A stretch of 64,000 nucleotides of DNA from an uncultured Clostridia bacterium (GTDB taxonomy: Bacteria > Bacillota > Clostridia > Christensenellales > CAG-138). Of this stretch, positions 34,011 to 42,891 are shown in pieces. Positions within the stretch are counted from its first letter, which is position 1; each line of letters starts with the position of its first letter. The stretch is from the NCBI GenBank assembly GCA_937915925.1, contig CALGGM010000088.1:3404-67403 (forward strand), written 5' to 3'. The notes below the pieces were generated by a model, which was not told the origin of the DNA, did no database searches, and saw only the letters and a list, made by a program, of their open reading frames with translations. A program made the translations under genes and the position numbers.

Positions 34011-34706
34011 TCAGCTGTCTTCGCTCGGCGCATAGAGCGTTCGGAACGGCGTCGGGAAATACGCCTTGTTCATCAATTCGAGGATCGCCTTCTGCGCGTT
34101 GGCGGTATGCGCGATCATCAGATCGGACGCTTCCTGCGGCTTGTGCTCGGCGATCAGATCGGCGATGCGCCGATGCTCCTTGATGACGCGGTCGTTCGAG
34201 CGGTTCGCCTGGTAGTAGAGGCGGCGGTAGCGCTCCGCCTGCTCCCATACGATGTCAAACACGCGGAGCAGGATATCGCTTTCCGTGCTGATCGCAATCA
34301 TGCGGTGGAACGCGCGGTTCTGGTCGAGAATCGAGACCATGGTCACGTCGGAGGTATCCTCGTGATATTGCAGAATATTGTAGAGCTTTCGGATCGATTC
34401 CTCGGAGGCGTGCAGCGCTGCCTGGATGACGATCATCGACTCAATATGCGCGCGCAGCTCAAAGACCTGATTCAGCTCCGTGTCGCTGAGCTTTGATACG
34501 AGCACGCCGCGGTGCGGAATCTTCACGACGAGACCTTCGGACGAAAGCCGGTCGAGGGCGCTGCGGATCGGCATGCGGCTGTAATTCAGCTTGCTTGCCA
34601 GATCGTCCTGATCGATCTTTTCACCGGGCACCAGAAAGCCCGAGACGATCCAGTCCTTGATATTCTCATACGCGATCTGCGCGGAGGAATTCTTTTTGTC
34701 GTTCAT
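34011..34706 (-). CDS. FCD-type GntR transcriptional regulator
   Basis: 231 residues. GntR winged helix at about 8-75 (AYENIKDWIVSGFLVPGEKI, LASKLNYSRMPIRSALDRLS, VVKIPHRGVLV), then an all-helical FCD effector domain (about 85-220). FCD domains bind small carboxylic acids, often with a metal. It lies 12 bp after the RraA-like gene on the same strand and next to the divergent catabolic operon, so it probably senses the pathway substrate and binds the palindromic boxes at 35467-35696. Confidence 0.88.
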   Translation of the reverse strand: MNDKKNSSAQIAYENIKDWIVSGFLVPGEKIDQDDLASKLNYSRMPIRSALDRLSSEGLVVKIPHRGVLVSKLSDTELNQVFELRAHIESMIVIQAALHASEESIRKLYNILQYHEDTSDVTMVSILDQNRAFHRMIAISTESDILLRVFDIVWEQAERYRRLYYQANRSNDRVIKEHRRIADLIAEHKPQEASDLMIAHTANAQKAILELMNKAYFPTPFRTLYAPSEDS

Positions 34707-34718
34707 AGATCTTCTCTG

Positions 34719-35375
34719 TTATTTCAGCATCGTATTGTAGCTGTACTTTGCGTCGACTTCCATGTTGTTCATGCCGGCTTTGAGGTCGGCGCACATGGCT
34801 TCTTCCTTTTCATATAATTGATACGCTTTCTCGAGAACATCGGCAAAATGCGCCTTCGGGATGAACGCGACGCCGCTGCGATCCGCGATTACGACGTCGC
34901 CGGGGTTGACCTGCACGGAGCCGAACTGCACCGTGACGTTGGTCGCGTCCTCGATCGCACGGCCGCGCGCACTCTGCACCACGGGCCCGCGGGAGTAGAC
35001 GGAAAAGCCGAGATCGACAAAGTCGTCGATGTCGCGGCAGAAGCCGTCGATCACGACACCGGAGACGCCCTTCATCGAAGCGCCGGTTGCAAGCACCCCG
35101 CCCCAGCAGCTGATATCGGGACGGCCTGCGTTGTCAACCACGATCACGTCGCCTTCCTTTGCCGCAGCGATCGCCGCCTGACCGAGATGATACTTCGGCG
35201 GAACCTCGCCCGCCGCGATCATACGCATGGTGACCGCCTCGCCGCAGATCTTGCGGCAGCCCTGCCAGGTGGGGAGCACGCCGTGGACGGCGCCTTTCAG
35301 ATGAAAATGATCCAGCGCGTCGGAAACATTGGTGGATGATAGCTTTTGAAGCCTTTCCCGTTCTTGTGGTGTCAT
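34719..35375 (-). CDS. RraA-family aldolase-like protein 1
   Basis: GGGAGGA precedes ATG 35375; 218 residues. Family motif: EGDVIVVDNAGRPDISCWGG and GVVIDGFCRDIDDF, with the paired Arg-Asp (near 120) that binds the divalent metal through the substrate. Members include 4-hydroxy-4-methyl-2-oxoglutarate / 4-carboxy-4-hydroxy-2-oxoadipate aldolases, which release pyruvate, and the RNase E inhibitor RraA. The GalB-like gene across the divergent promoter favours aldolase. A second paralogue is at 44680-45378. Confidence 0.82.
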   Translation of the reverse strand: MTPQERERLQKLSSTNVSDALDHFHLKGAVHGVLPTWQGCRKICGEAVTMRMIAAGEVPPKYHLGQAAIAAAKEGDVIVVDNAGRPDISCWGGVLATGASMKGVSGVVIDGFCRDIDDFVDLGFSVYSRGPVVQSARGRAIEDATNVTVQFGSVQVNPGDVVIADRSGVAFIPKAHFADVLEKAYQLYEKEEAMCADLKAGMNNMEVDAKYSYNTMLK

Positions 35376-35466
35376 AGTAATCCTCCCGTCATATATCATT
35401 TATGTGCGCGGGACGTCCCGCCTCTTTAACTGCATCGTAACATAGATTCTTTCCGAAGTCAATAGA

Positions 35467-35738
35467 TTTTGATCAAAAATCAGTGAAACGCAAATGCCGG
35501 ATTACTGAACCTATAACCCCAGTTGACGAATGACAAAAATATGATCAAAAAAGTTTCGAAATAGGTATTGACAATTCATAAATATGCGGTTATATTAGAA
35601 ATATAGCAAGGATATGCAGAGAATAATTCATAAATATGATTATTTTTGATCAAAAATCGGTGCGCATTTGATAGATAATGATCAATTTGATCAAAATCTG
35701 GTAAAGATCAATCAAAGGATTGCGGACGAAAAACAACA
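35467..35738. promoter_or_regulatory. cluster of TTTGATCAAA palindromes
   Basis: TGATCA-centred boxes lie at 35467-35478, 35542-35550, 35643-35656 (a perfect 14-bp TTTTTGATCAAAAA), 35679-35684 and 35686-35696, with half-sites GATCAA at 35706 and two GGATCAAAA at 35741-35759. A 14-bp direct repeat AATTCATAAATATG is at 35573-35586 and 35625-35638 (52 bp apart). This fills the region between the divergent RraA and GalB-like genes. The FCD regulator is the likely ligand. Confidence 0.7.
35568..35596 (+). promoter_or_regulatory. promoter of the GalB-like/Dpp operon
   Basis: TTGACA at 35568-35573, 17-bp spacer, TATATT at 35591-35596. A leader of about 170 nt with several TGATCA boxes follows before the first gene. 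Confidence 0.75.
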
Positions 35739-35771
35739 ATGGATCAAAATGGATCAAAAAGGAGTATGACG

Positions 35772-36506
35772 ATGGAGGAAGCAAGAAACAGACTGTTGGT
35801 CGTATCGGCACATCCGGGCGACGTTCTCTGGCGCTGCGCGGGCGCGGTGGCAAAGCACGTCAAAGAAGGCGGCGAGGCGCGGATCATCTCCCTGTCCTAC
35901 GGGATCGCCGGCGAATCGGTTGCCCTTTGGAAGCAAGAAGGTATGACGGCGGAAAAAGCAAAGCAGATCCGCGTGGAGCAGATGGAAAACGCTGCAAAGG
36001 TGCTGGGCGCTTCCTGCGAGATCTGGGATCTGCCGGAATATCCGTTCCGTCCGGCGGTCGAGGATATGTACCGGCTGGCGGCGGTGCTGCGGACGTATCA
36101 GCCGGGCATCGTGCTGACGCATCACGACAGCGATCCGCTGAATCCCGATCATGGATTGATCCTCGATTTCGTCAAGAACGCAGTGGAGATCGCCGGCGCG
36201 GACGGCATTCGGATCGAGGGCACGGTTCCGGGCTTCGACCGTCCGGAGATCTACTGCTTCGAGCCGCACGCCTCCGAGGCGAGCGACTTCAAGCCGAACG
36301 TGTTCATCGATATTACGGACGTCTGGGAGGTCAAGGACGCCGCCATGGCGTGCATGCCGGACAAGGCAAGCATCCGAAAGGCGTACACGGAGCGGGCAAT
36401 TCTGCGCGCCACCAACGCAAAGTCGTTCGGCAGAAAGGGCTGCAAATACGCGGAAGCGTATCGGGCATTTTTACCGTTTGCACGCGGAGGCGGTTTTCCC
36501 CGCTGA
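35772..36506 (+). CDS. GalB-like hydratase of the PIG-L superfamily
   Basis: Start at 35772 has AAGGAG at 8 nt; an ATG at 35739 lies within operator-like repeats. 244 residues. The PIG-L zinc motif is AHPGDVLWR (His14, Asp17) with the third ligand in NPDHGL (His127). The Asp that serves as base in deacetylases (AHPDDE) is Gly here. LSYGIAGESVALW with Glu48, GMTAEKAKQIRVEQMENAAK and WDLPEYPF strongly recall Pseudomonas GalB, a zinc-dependent 4-oxalomesaconate hydratase of the gallate pathway (established for that enzyme). I infer hydration of an unsaturated tricarboxylate rather than deacetylation. It opens the operon that continues with the importer. Confidence 0.75.
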   Translation: MEEARNRLLVVSAHPGDVLWRCAGAVAKHVKEGGEARIISLSYGIAGESVALWKQEGMTAEKAKQIRVEQMENAAKVLGASCEIWDLPEYPFRPAVEDMYRLAAVLRTYQPGIVLTHHDSDPLNPDHGLILDFVKNAVEIAGADGIRIEGTVPGFDRPEIYCFEPHASEASDFKPNVFIDITDVWEVKDAAMACMPDKASIRKAYTERAILRATNAKSFGRKGCKYAEAYRAFLPFARGGGFPR

Positions 36507-36579
36507 CGCAGAACAACGAATTCAGAAACTCTGATAACCCAACCATGAACCATAATAATTAAAGGAGAGGTAAGAGCAC

Positions 36580-38199
36580 ATGAAACGATGGATGAGCATT
36601 CTTTTGGCGGTAGTGATGATCGCGGCGATGTTTGCCTGCACGGGCACAGCCAACACACCGGCAACGGACAACACGAACACAAACACCAACACGAACACCA
36701 ACCAGCAGACGGCTCCGGCAGAGGAGACGAAGCCCGAAAAGGAGGTCAACGTGGCGACCGGCGGCGAGGTCAAGGACACGATCAAGATCGCGCTTCCGAA
36801 GAACGTCAGCGAGCTGACCGGCTCCAAGGGCGGCACGAACGCGTTCAACGTTATGTTCCAGATGTACGATATGCTCGCCGAGCTGGACGAGGAAATGAAA
36901 CTCACGCCGAAACTCGCAACCGAGTGGAAGCAGATCAACGATACCACGTGGCAGTTCACGCTGCGTGAGGGCGTTAAATTCCACGACGGCACAGACTTCA
37001 CCGCAGAGGATGCAGTGGCGTCCATCGAGCGTATCGTGACGATGGAGCCGAAGTACTTCTACGCCTCCAACTGGGGCGAAGCGTGGCCTCCTGCTGCGGA
37101 AGCAGACGGCGATTACACCCTGATCGTCACAACTCCGGCATACTGCCTGCAACTCCCGAACCTGCTTTCCCGTGTTCCGATGGTTCCGGCAGAGTACAAG
37201 GACAGCGAGAACTTCTTCTCCGAGAAGCTGATCGGCACCGGCGCGTACAAGTTTGTCAGCTGGGAAGCGGGCGTCAGCATCAAGCTCGAAGCGAACGAAG
37301 ACTATTGGGATGGCGCACCGGCGGTCAAGAACCTGCAGTTTGACATCATCACCGATCAGGCGGCGCGTCTCACGGCGTTCCAGTCCGGCGAATATGACGT
37401 GGTCTTCGACCTGCCGTACGACAACGTTCCTGCGCTCGAAGCGAGCGGCAAGCGCGTCGATAAGATCCCGCTGGTCTCCGTTTCGATGATCTACTTCAAC
37501 CCGCAGAACTTTGAACGGAACCCGATCATGGCGAACCCGACTTTCCGCAAAGCGCTCTGCTACGCGATCGACAGCTATGAGATCGTGCAGGGCATCATGG
37601 GCGGCTACGGTCATGTGGTCGAGGGCATCGCGAGCCATCAGACCATCGGCGCGGCAAACGGCGAAGGCCTTCCGCACTACGATCCCGACGAGGCGCAGCG
37701 GCTGATGAAGGAAGCCGGATACAACGGCGAGGAGATCACATTCTTCTATGTCAACGGTGAGTTCAACAAGGCGATCGATATGTGTGAATATGCGGTTTCG
37801 CAGCTCGAAGCGGTCGGCGTCAACGTGAAGTTCCAGGAGATTGAAAGCGGCGTCTGGTCCTCCACCTATCAGGGCAAGGAAGGCTGGGACATCTGCGTGA
37901 ACAACGTCCCCGGTACCTTCACCGGCTATGCGGATTACTACTGGCTCCATGCGCTTGAGAACAAGATCGGCTGGAGAGACGAAACGGTCAGCGCATACAT
38001 CAAGGAAGCGAACGCGGCAAAGACGATCGAAGAACGCACCGCAGCGCTTGAGAAGGCAATGGCGGCGGCATGGGAGCTTTATCCCTATCTGTGGGCATCC
38101 GAGGGCTACGGCATCTTCGGCGTCACCGACAACCTTGCGGGCATCGAGTATGTACCGCTCAACATCCTCTACTACCGCGACGCATACTTTGCCAACTAA
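36580..38199 (+). CDS. solute-binding lipoprotein, family 5 (Dpp/Opp type)
   Basis: 539 residues, AAAGGAGAGG before the start. Signal peptide with lipobox near MFACTG, then a Thr/Asn-rich linker (TNTNTNTNTNQQ). Family 5 features: LAELDEEMKLTPKLATEWKQ, FTLREGVKFHDGTDFTAEDA and NPTFRKALCYAIDSYEIVQG. It captures a substrate outside and hands it to the permeases encoded next. The family takes peptides but also nickel chelates, oligosaccharides and carboxylates, so with these neighbours a polycarboxylate or conjugate is possible. A hairpin follows that may keep permease levels lower. Confidence 0.88.
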   Translation: MKRWMSILLAVVMIAAMFACTGTANTPATDNTNTNTNTNTNQQTAPAEETKPEKEVNVATGGEVKDTIKIALPKNVSELTGSKGGTNAFNVMFQMYDMLAELDEEMKLTPKLATEWKQINDTTWQFTLREGVKFHDGTDFTAEDAVASIERIVTMEPKYFYASNWGEAWPPAAEADGDYTLIVTTPAYCLQLPNLLSRVPMVPAEYKDSENFFSEKLIGTGAYKFVSWEAGVSIKLEANEDYWDGAPAVKNLQFDIITDQAARLTAFQSGEYDVVFDLPYDNVPALEASGKRVDKIPLVSVSMIYFNPQNFERNPIMANPTFRKALCYAIDSYEIVQGIMGGYGHVVEGIASHQTIGAANGEGLPHYDPDEAQRLMKEAGYNGEEITFFYVNGEFNKAIDMCEYAVSQLEAVGVNVKFQEIESGVWSSTYQGKEGWDICVNNVPGTFTGYADYYWLHALENKIGWRDETVSAYIKEANAAKTIEERTAALEKAMAAAWELYPYLWASEGYGIFGVTDNLAGIEYVPLNILYYRDAYFAN

Positions 38200-38213
38200 C
38201 GTGTAAACGATCG

Positions 38214-38246
38214 GGCAGGCAACTCTGTGGCAAAAGGTTGCCTGCC
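38214..38246 (+). terminator. intercistronic hairpin, partial terminator
   Basis: GGCAGGCAAC (38214-38223) pairs with GTTGCCTGCC (38237-38246), then AATTTCTTT. Between the binding-protein and first permease genes. Confidence 0.65.
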
Positions 38247-38271
38247 AATTTCTTTATCGGAGGTAACGACT

Positions 38272-39210
38272 TTGTTAAAAATGATTTTAACCAGACTCCT
38301 GCGCGGGCTCATTACGCTGGCAATCGTTACGGTTCTGGTGTTTGTCCTCCTCCGGTCTGTGCCGGGCGATATGGCGGCAATGCTCGCGGGTGGAGACGCG
38401 ACGGAGGAGCAGGTCGAAGAGCTGCGGGAAATGTGGGGGCTCAATAAGAGTCTCGGAGAACAGTTTATCATTTACATTCGAAATCTATTAAAGGGCGACA
38501 CGGGATGGTCGTACCAGTACCTTGAAAACGGCAAGCCGCTGTATACGGCGATGGATCTGGTGCTGATGCGTCTGCCGAATACGTTCCTGCTTGCGATTGC
38601 GGCGCTGGTGATCGCCCTGGTTGTCTCAATTCCGATCGGCGTCATCTCGGCGGTTAAGCCGGGCGGCTTTATCGACAACCTCGGTATGACGCTGACGTTT
38701 ACGGTCCAATCGATTCCGATCTTCTTTATCGGCATGCTGCTGATTATGATTTTCTCACTGTGGACGGGGTTGCTCCCGACCGGCGGAAGCGGCAGCTTTG
38801 CACACCTGATCCTGCCGGCGGTCACGCTTTCCGCGCACACCACGACGCAGCTTCTGCGCGTGACGCGCACCGAGGTCGGCCGCGTGATGGACAGCGACTT
38901 TATCCGCACTTCGCGCGCAAAGGGCCTCAGCACGCGCAGCGTCATCTTTAAGCACGGCCTGAGAAACGCAATGATTCCGCTCGTGACGGTCATCGGTCTT
39001 CGCTTCGGCGCGCTGCTGCACGGTGCGGTCATCTGCGAGACGCTGTTCCGCTGGCCGGGCATCGGCAATCTTCTGATCACGTCGCTGAACAACCGCGACT
39101 ATGCGGTCGTCCAGATTCTTGTACCCTACACGGCGTTCATCTTTATTGTACTGAATATCATCGTTGACATTCTGTACGGTATCCTGGACCCGCGTATCCG
39201 CGTCAAGTAA
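38272..39210 (+). CDS. Dpp/Opp-type ABC permease 1
   Basis: TTG 38272 is chosen as start because GGAGG lies 7 nt before it; the ATG at 38281 is 16 nt away. About 312 residues, six helices, N-terminal ILTRLLRGLITLAIVTVLVF and permease EAA-type loop RTSRAKGLSTRSVIFKHGLR near residue 230. DppB-type subunit forming the channel with the next gene product. Confidence 0.88.
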   Translation: MLKMILTRLLRGLITLAIVTVLVFVLLRSVPGDMAAMLAGGDATEEQVEELREMWGLNKSLGEQFIIYIRNLLKGDTGWSYQYLENGKPLYTAMDLVLMRLPNTFLLAIAALVIALVVSIPIGVISAVKPGGFIDNLGMTLTFTVQSIPIFFIGMLLIMIFSLWTGLLPTGGSGSFAHLILPAVTLSAHTTTQLLRVTRTEVGRVMDSDFIRTSRAKGLSTRSVIFKHGLRNAMIPLVTVIGLRFGALLHGAVICETLFRWPGIGNLLITSLNNRDYAVVQILVPYTAFIFIVLNIIVDILYGILDPRIRVK

Positions 39211-39220
39211 GAGGTGGCAT

Positions 39221-40078
39221 ATGGAAAAGAAACAAGCGAACAACAAAAAGCCGGAGCTCGTACCGTGGATTCAGCGGCGCGGCGCGAAGCAGGTGCTGGT
39301 CGGCAGCATCCTGATCGGCGTCATGGTTCTTTTGAGCCTGATCTCGCTCGTCTATACGCCGTACAATCCGAACGCATCGTCCCTTTCCGAGCGCTCCCTG
39401 CCGCCGTTTTCCGAAAACCACGTGTTCGGCACCGACAACCTCGGTCGCGATATGTTAAGCCGGGTTATGAAGGGCGGCACGGTATCCTTGAGCATTGCGG
39501 CGCTTGCAATCGTCGGCACGACCTTCATCGGCGCCGTGCTGGGACTTTTGAGCGGCTATTACGGAGGTTGGGTCGACCATGTATTCAACATGATTGCGGA
39601 GATTCAGAACTCGATTCCGACCATGCTTCTCATCATCCTGTTCCTCGCGGTGCTCGGACCGAGCATCATTTCCGTCGCCGTCGTTTTAGCGTTTGCGGAC
39701 TGGGTCGGCATCTTCCGCACCGTGCGTTCGAGAACGATGGTCGAAAAGAACAAGGACTACGTTGCGGCGTGCAAAACGATGGGCGCATCCGACGCGCGCA
39801 TCATCTTCCGGCACCTGCTGCCGAACGTTATGACGACGATCATCGTCATGTCGACGCTGATCATCGGCACCGTCATCATCACCGAGGCAAACCTGAGCTA
39901 CCTGGGCGTTGGCGTCGCAAGACCGAACCCGTCGTGGGGCCGCATGATCAGCGACGGCGAATCCTACATCGGCACCGCGCCGTGGATTTCGATCGTTCCC
40001 GCGATCTCGGTCATTATCTCGGTCATCGGCATCAACCTCGCGGGCGACGGTCTGCGCAAAATGAGCAAGATGGAGTGA
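39221..40078 (+). CDS. Dpp/Opp-type ABC permease 2
   Basis: AGAGGTGG precedes ATG 39221; 285 residues with six helices. Typical DppC N-terminus (a charged segment then ILIGVMVLLSLISLV), HVFGTDNLGRDMLSRV and EAA loop YVAACKTMGASDARIIFRHL. Pairs with the preceding permease. Confidence 0.88.
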   Translation: MEKKQANNKKPELVPWIQRRGAKQVLVGSILIGVMVLLSLISLVYTPYNPNASSLSERSLPPFSENHVFGTDNLGRDMLSRVMKGGTVSLSIAALAIVGTTFIGAVLGLLSGYYGGWVDHVFNMIAEIQNSIPTMLLIILFLAVLGPSIISVAVVLAFADWVGIFRTVRSRTMVEKNKDYVAACKTMGASDARIIFRHLLPNVMTTIIVMSTLIIGTVIITEANLSYLGVGVARPNPSWGRMISDGESYIGTAPWISIVPAISVIISVIGINLAGDGLRKMSKME

Positions 40079-40083
40079 CGCCT

Positions 40084-40464
40084 ATGGTACGAAAGATAGA
40101 TCACATTGATATCCGCGTATCGGATCTCGAAGCAGCGGAACGGTTTTTCGCCACACTCGGCATGGAGGTGCTTCGCCGCATGCCTGCGCCGCGCAACTCC
40201 CTTGAAATGAAGCTTCCGGGTGGCAATCAGGTCGTGTTTGAAATCCGCCTTGCAAAGGAAGGCGAGCCGCGCGGCATCGCGCACGTCGGCTTTGAGATCG
40301 ACTCCGCAGAGGACGTTGAGGCTTTGGAACAGGCGGGACTCCCGTTTTCCGGCAAAAACCGCTTTGTACCCGCAAGCGGCAGAACAGTCAGCAACTTTAC
40401 CGACACGGACGGCGGCAAGTGGCAGCTGACGATTGCACAGAAGGAGGATGCGTCGAATGGCTGA
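40084..40464 (+). CDS. VOC/glyoxalase-fold protein 1
   Basis: 126 residues with one full VOC module pair: VRKIDHIDIRVSDLEAAERF, KLPGGNQVVFEIR and GIAHVGFEIDSAEDVEALEQ ending TDTDGGKWQLTIA. Candidate metal ligands His7, Glu (VVFEIR) and His (GIAHVGF). The fold serves lyases, epimerases, dioxygenases and tautomerase-like enzymes. Its place inside the importer operon, with a second VOC gene after the ATPases, suggests an isomerase or racemase for the imported acid. It overlaps the next gene by 8 bp. Confidence 0.75.
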   Translation: MVRKIDHIDIRVSDLEAAERFFATLGMEVLRRMPAPRNSLEMKLPGGNQVVFEIRLAKEGEPRGIAHVGFEIDSAEDVEALEQAGLPFSGKNRFVPASGRTVSNFTDTDGGKWQLTIAQKEDASNG

Positions 40465-41440
40465 TCAGAAACCCTTATTGGAACTCAAAAACGTCGTGAC
40501 CCGATTCAAGACTGACGAAGGTCTGATTACAATCTTAGATCACGTGAATTTCTCGATCGGTCATGCCGAAACGGTCGGCGTCGTCGGCGAATCCGGCAGC
40601 GGCAAGAGCGTGACCGCACTCTCGGTCATGCGGCTGCTTCCGCGCCTGACCGGTCAGATCGCGGAGGGCGAAATTCTCTACGAGGGCAAAGATCTTGTGA
40701 AGCTTTCCGAAAAGGAGATGCAGGCAGTTCGCGGCAAGGACATCGCCATGATCTTCCAGGAGCCGATGACCTCGCTCGATCCGGTCTATACTGTCGGCTC
40801 GCAGATCATGGAGAGCATCATCCGCCATGAGCATCTCAGCAAGGTTAAGGCCAAGGAAAAGGCGATCGATCTGCTTCGGCAGGTCGGAATTCCCTCCCCA
40901 GAAAAGCGCGTGAACGACTATCCGCATCAGCTTTCCGGCGGCATGCGGCAGCGCGTCATGATCGCGATTGCGCTCTCGTGCAACCCGAAGCTTTTGATCG
41001 CGGACGAACCGACGACCGCGCTTGACGTGACGATTCAGGCGCAGATTCTCGACATCATGCGCCGTCTCAAGAAGGAACGCGAAATGTCGATCTGGCTGGT
41101 CACGCACGACCTTTCCGTCATTGCGGAGATGTGCGACCGCGTGATCGTCATGTATGGCGGCAGAGTGTGCGAGATCGCGACAGCGGAACAGCTGTTCCGA
41201 AATCCGCAGCATCCGTACACGATCGGGCTCATGGGCTCCATCCCGCGCATGGACAGGGACGTCGACGTGCTCAACGTCATCCCCGGCGCCGTGCCGAATT
41301 TCAAGCATCCGCCGACGGGCTGCCGCTTCCATCCGCGCTGCGACCGCGTGTGCGAGCAATGCAAGCAGGATGCGCCGCAGCTTGTTGAGATTGAGCCGGG
41401 ACACTTTGTGGCATGCTACAACTGCCAAAAACAAGCGTAA
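40457..41440 (+). CDS. Dpp/Opp-type ABC ATPase 1
   Basis: AGGAGGATG precedes ATG 40457; 327 residues. Walker A GESGSGKS, Q-loop IFQEPMTSLDP, signature LSGGMRQR, Walker B LLIADEPTTALD. The C-terminal oligopeptide-type Cys motif (CRFHPRCDRVCEQC) may bind an Fe-S cluster, as in DppD/OppD relatives. Confidence 0.9.
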   Translation: MADQKPLLELKNVVTRFKTDEGLITILDHVNFSIGHAETVGVVGESGSGKSVTALSVMRLLPRLTGQIAEGEILYEGKDLVKLSEKEMQAVRGKDIAMIFQEPMTSLDPVYTVGSQIMESIIRHEHLSKVKAKEKAIDLLRQVGIPSPEKRVNDYPHQLSGGMRQRVMIAIALSCNPKLLIADEPTTALDVTIQAQILDIMRRLKKEREMSIWLVTHDLSVIAEMCDRVIVMYGGRVCEIATAEQLFRNPQHPYTIGLMGSIPRMDRDVDVLNVIPGAVPNFKHPPTGCRFHPRCDRVCEQCKQDAPQLVEIEPGHFVACYNCQKQA

Positions 41441-41453
41441 GGTGGATAAGCGT

Positions 41454-42485
41454 ATGACAAATCAAATCGATACAAACAGTCTGCTCCGCGTGGAGGATTT
41501 GAAAACCTGGTTCCCCGCAAAGAACAACAGCCTTCTGCCGACGGAGAAGAAGTTCGTCAAGGCGGTCGACGGCGTGTCGTTCGAGCTGAAGCAGGGCGAA
41601 ACGTTCGGGCTGGTCGGCGAGTCCGGCTGCGGCAAAACGACGATCGGCAAGACGATTCTGCGCCTGGAAAAGGCGACGGCGGGCAAGGTGCTGTTCGAGG
41701 GCAAGGACGTCTTTTCCCTGAACAGGCAGGAGCTCAAGGGCTTCCGTCAAAAGACACAGATGGTCTTTCAGGATCCGTATTCGTCGCTCGACCCGCGCAT
41801 GACCGTCGAGAAGATCATTCAGGAAAACATGATCATCCACAAGGCGTACAGCAAGGAGGAGCGCGAAGCACGTACCGAAAAGCTGCTCGAGGACGTCGGT
41901 CTTGCCGGATTCCATGCAAGGCGATTCCCGCCGGAGCTTTCGGGCGGACAGCGTCAGCGCGTCTGCATCGCAAGAGCGCTTTCGCTGAATCCGAAGATGG
42001 TCGTCTGCGACGAGCCGGTTTCCGCGCTCGATGTTTCGATCCAATCGCAGGTACTGAACCTTCTCATGGATCTCAAGAACAGCTACGGGCTTTCCTATCT
42101 GTTCATCGCGCACGGCATGGCGGTCGTCAAGCATATTTCGGACCGCATCGGCGTTATGTACCTCGGCAAAATGATGGAGATCTCTCCGAAGTCCGAGCTG
42201 TATGCGCAGCCGCTGCATCCGTATACGCAGGCGCTGCTGTCGTCGATCCCGATCCCTGAGCCCGGTCTGAAGCGCGAGCGCATCATCCTGAAGGGCGACG
42301 TGCCTTCGCCGCTCAATCCGCCGACAGGCTGCCGCTTCCATACGCGCTGCAAATTCGCGCGGCCGGAATGCAGGGAATGCGAACCGTGTCTCCGGGAGAT
42401 CGCAAAGGACCATTTTGTGGCGTGCCATCTCTATGACGACGCGCCGGAAGTCAAAAAAACGGAACAGGAGGAAAACAAGGAATGA
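41454..42485 (+). CDS. Dpp/Opp-type ABC ATPase 2
   Basis: AAGGTGG precedes ATG 41454; 343 residues. Walker A GESGCGKTT, Q-loop VFQDPYSSLDPR, signature LSGGQRQR, Walker B VVCDEPVSALD, and the C-terminal CRFHTRCKFARPEC motif. DppF/OppF-type subunit completing the importer. Confidence 0.9.
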   Translation: MTNQIDTNSLLRVEDLKTWFPAKNNSLLPTEKKFVKAVDGVSFELKQGETFGLVGESGCGKTTIGKTILRLEKATAGKVLFEGKDVFSLNRQELKGFRQKTQMVFQDPYSSLDPRMTVEKIIQENMIIHKAYSKEEREARTEKLLEDVGLAGFHARRFPPELSGGQRQRVCIARALSLNPKMVVCDEPVSALDVSIQSQVLNLLMDLKNSYGLSYLFIAHGMAVVKHISDRIGVMYLGKMMEISPKSELYAQPLHPYTQALLSSIPIPEPGLKRERIILKGDVPSPLNPPTGCRFHTRCKFARPECRECEPCLREIAKDHFVACHLYDDAPEVKKTEQEENKE

Positions 42486-42838
42486 TTACGGGAATTGATC
42501 ATATCGAATTCTGCGTCGGCAACATCGAAGAGGTCGCCGCGTACTTTGCCAAGATGGGCTTTACCGAGGTTGCCCGCACGGATCACCACGGCGGCGCGAT
42601 CGTCATGAAAATGCCCGGCGAACAGGGCACGCTGTTTGAATTTCACGTCGGCAAGGACATCGAAGCACCGGGACTCAATCACATCGCATTCAAGGTCGAC
42701 GATATGCAAAAGACCTACGAAACGTTCACCGCAAACGGCGTACCGTTTGTCGCGCCGCCGAAGTTCAGCGAACGCAAGCAGCAAAATATGGCAAATTCAC
42801 GCTGTCCGGCACATATGCGGTATCAGTTTGTCGATTGA
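42482..42838 (+). CDS. VOC/glyoxalase-fold protein 2, odd C-terminus
   Basis: Overlaps the ATPase stop by ATGA; 118 residues. ITGIDHIEFCVGNIEEVAAY, GTLFEFHVGKD and GLNHIAFKVDDMQKTYETF are clear VOC strands with candidate ligands His7, Glu and His. The last about 20 residues (ERKQQNMANSRCPAHMRYQF) do not look like the usual final strand. The other phase reads KYGKFTLSGTYAV, so a frameshift near 42785 may have changed the end. Confidence 0.65.
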   Translation: MITGIDHIEFCVGNIEEVAAYFAKMGFTEVARTDHHGGAIVMKMPGEQGTLFEFHVGKDIEAPGLNHIAFKVDDMQKTYETFTANGVPFVAPPKFSERKQQNMANSRCPAHMRYQFVD

Positions 42839-42891
42839 TCAAAGCGACCGTCAACCCCGATCGGGGTTGACAGAAAAGACAGGTGACAGAA

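Noticed and set aside
36559..37950. 463-codon minus-strand frame opposite the family 5 binding protein
   Set aside because: Shadow with repeated Val/Asp/Arg; the plus strand encodes a clear lipoprotein.
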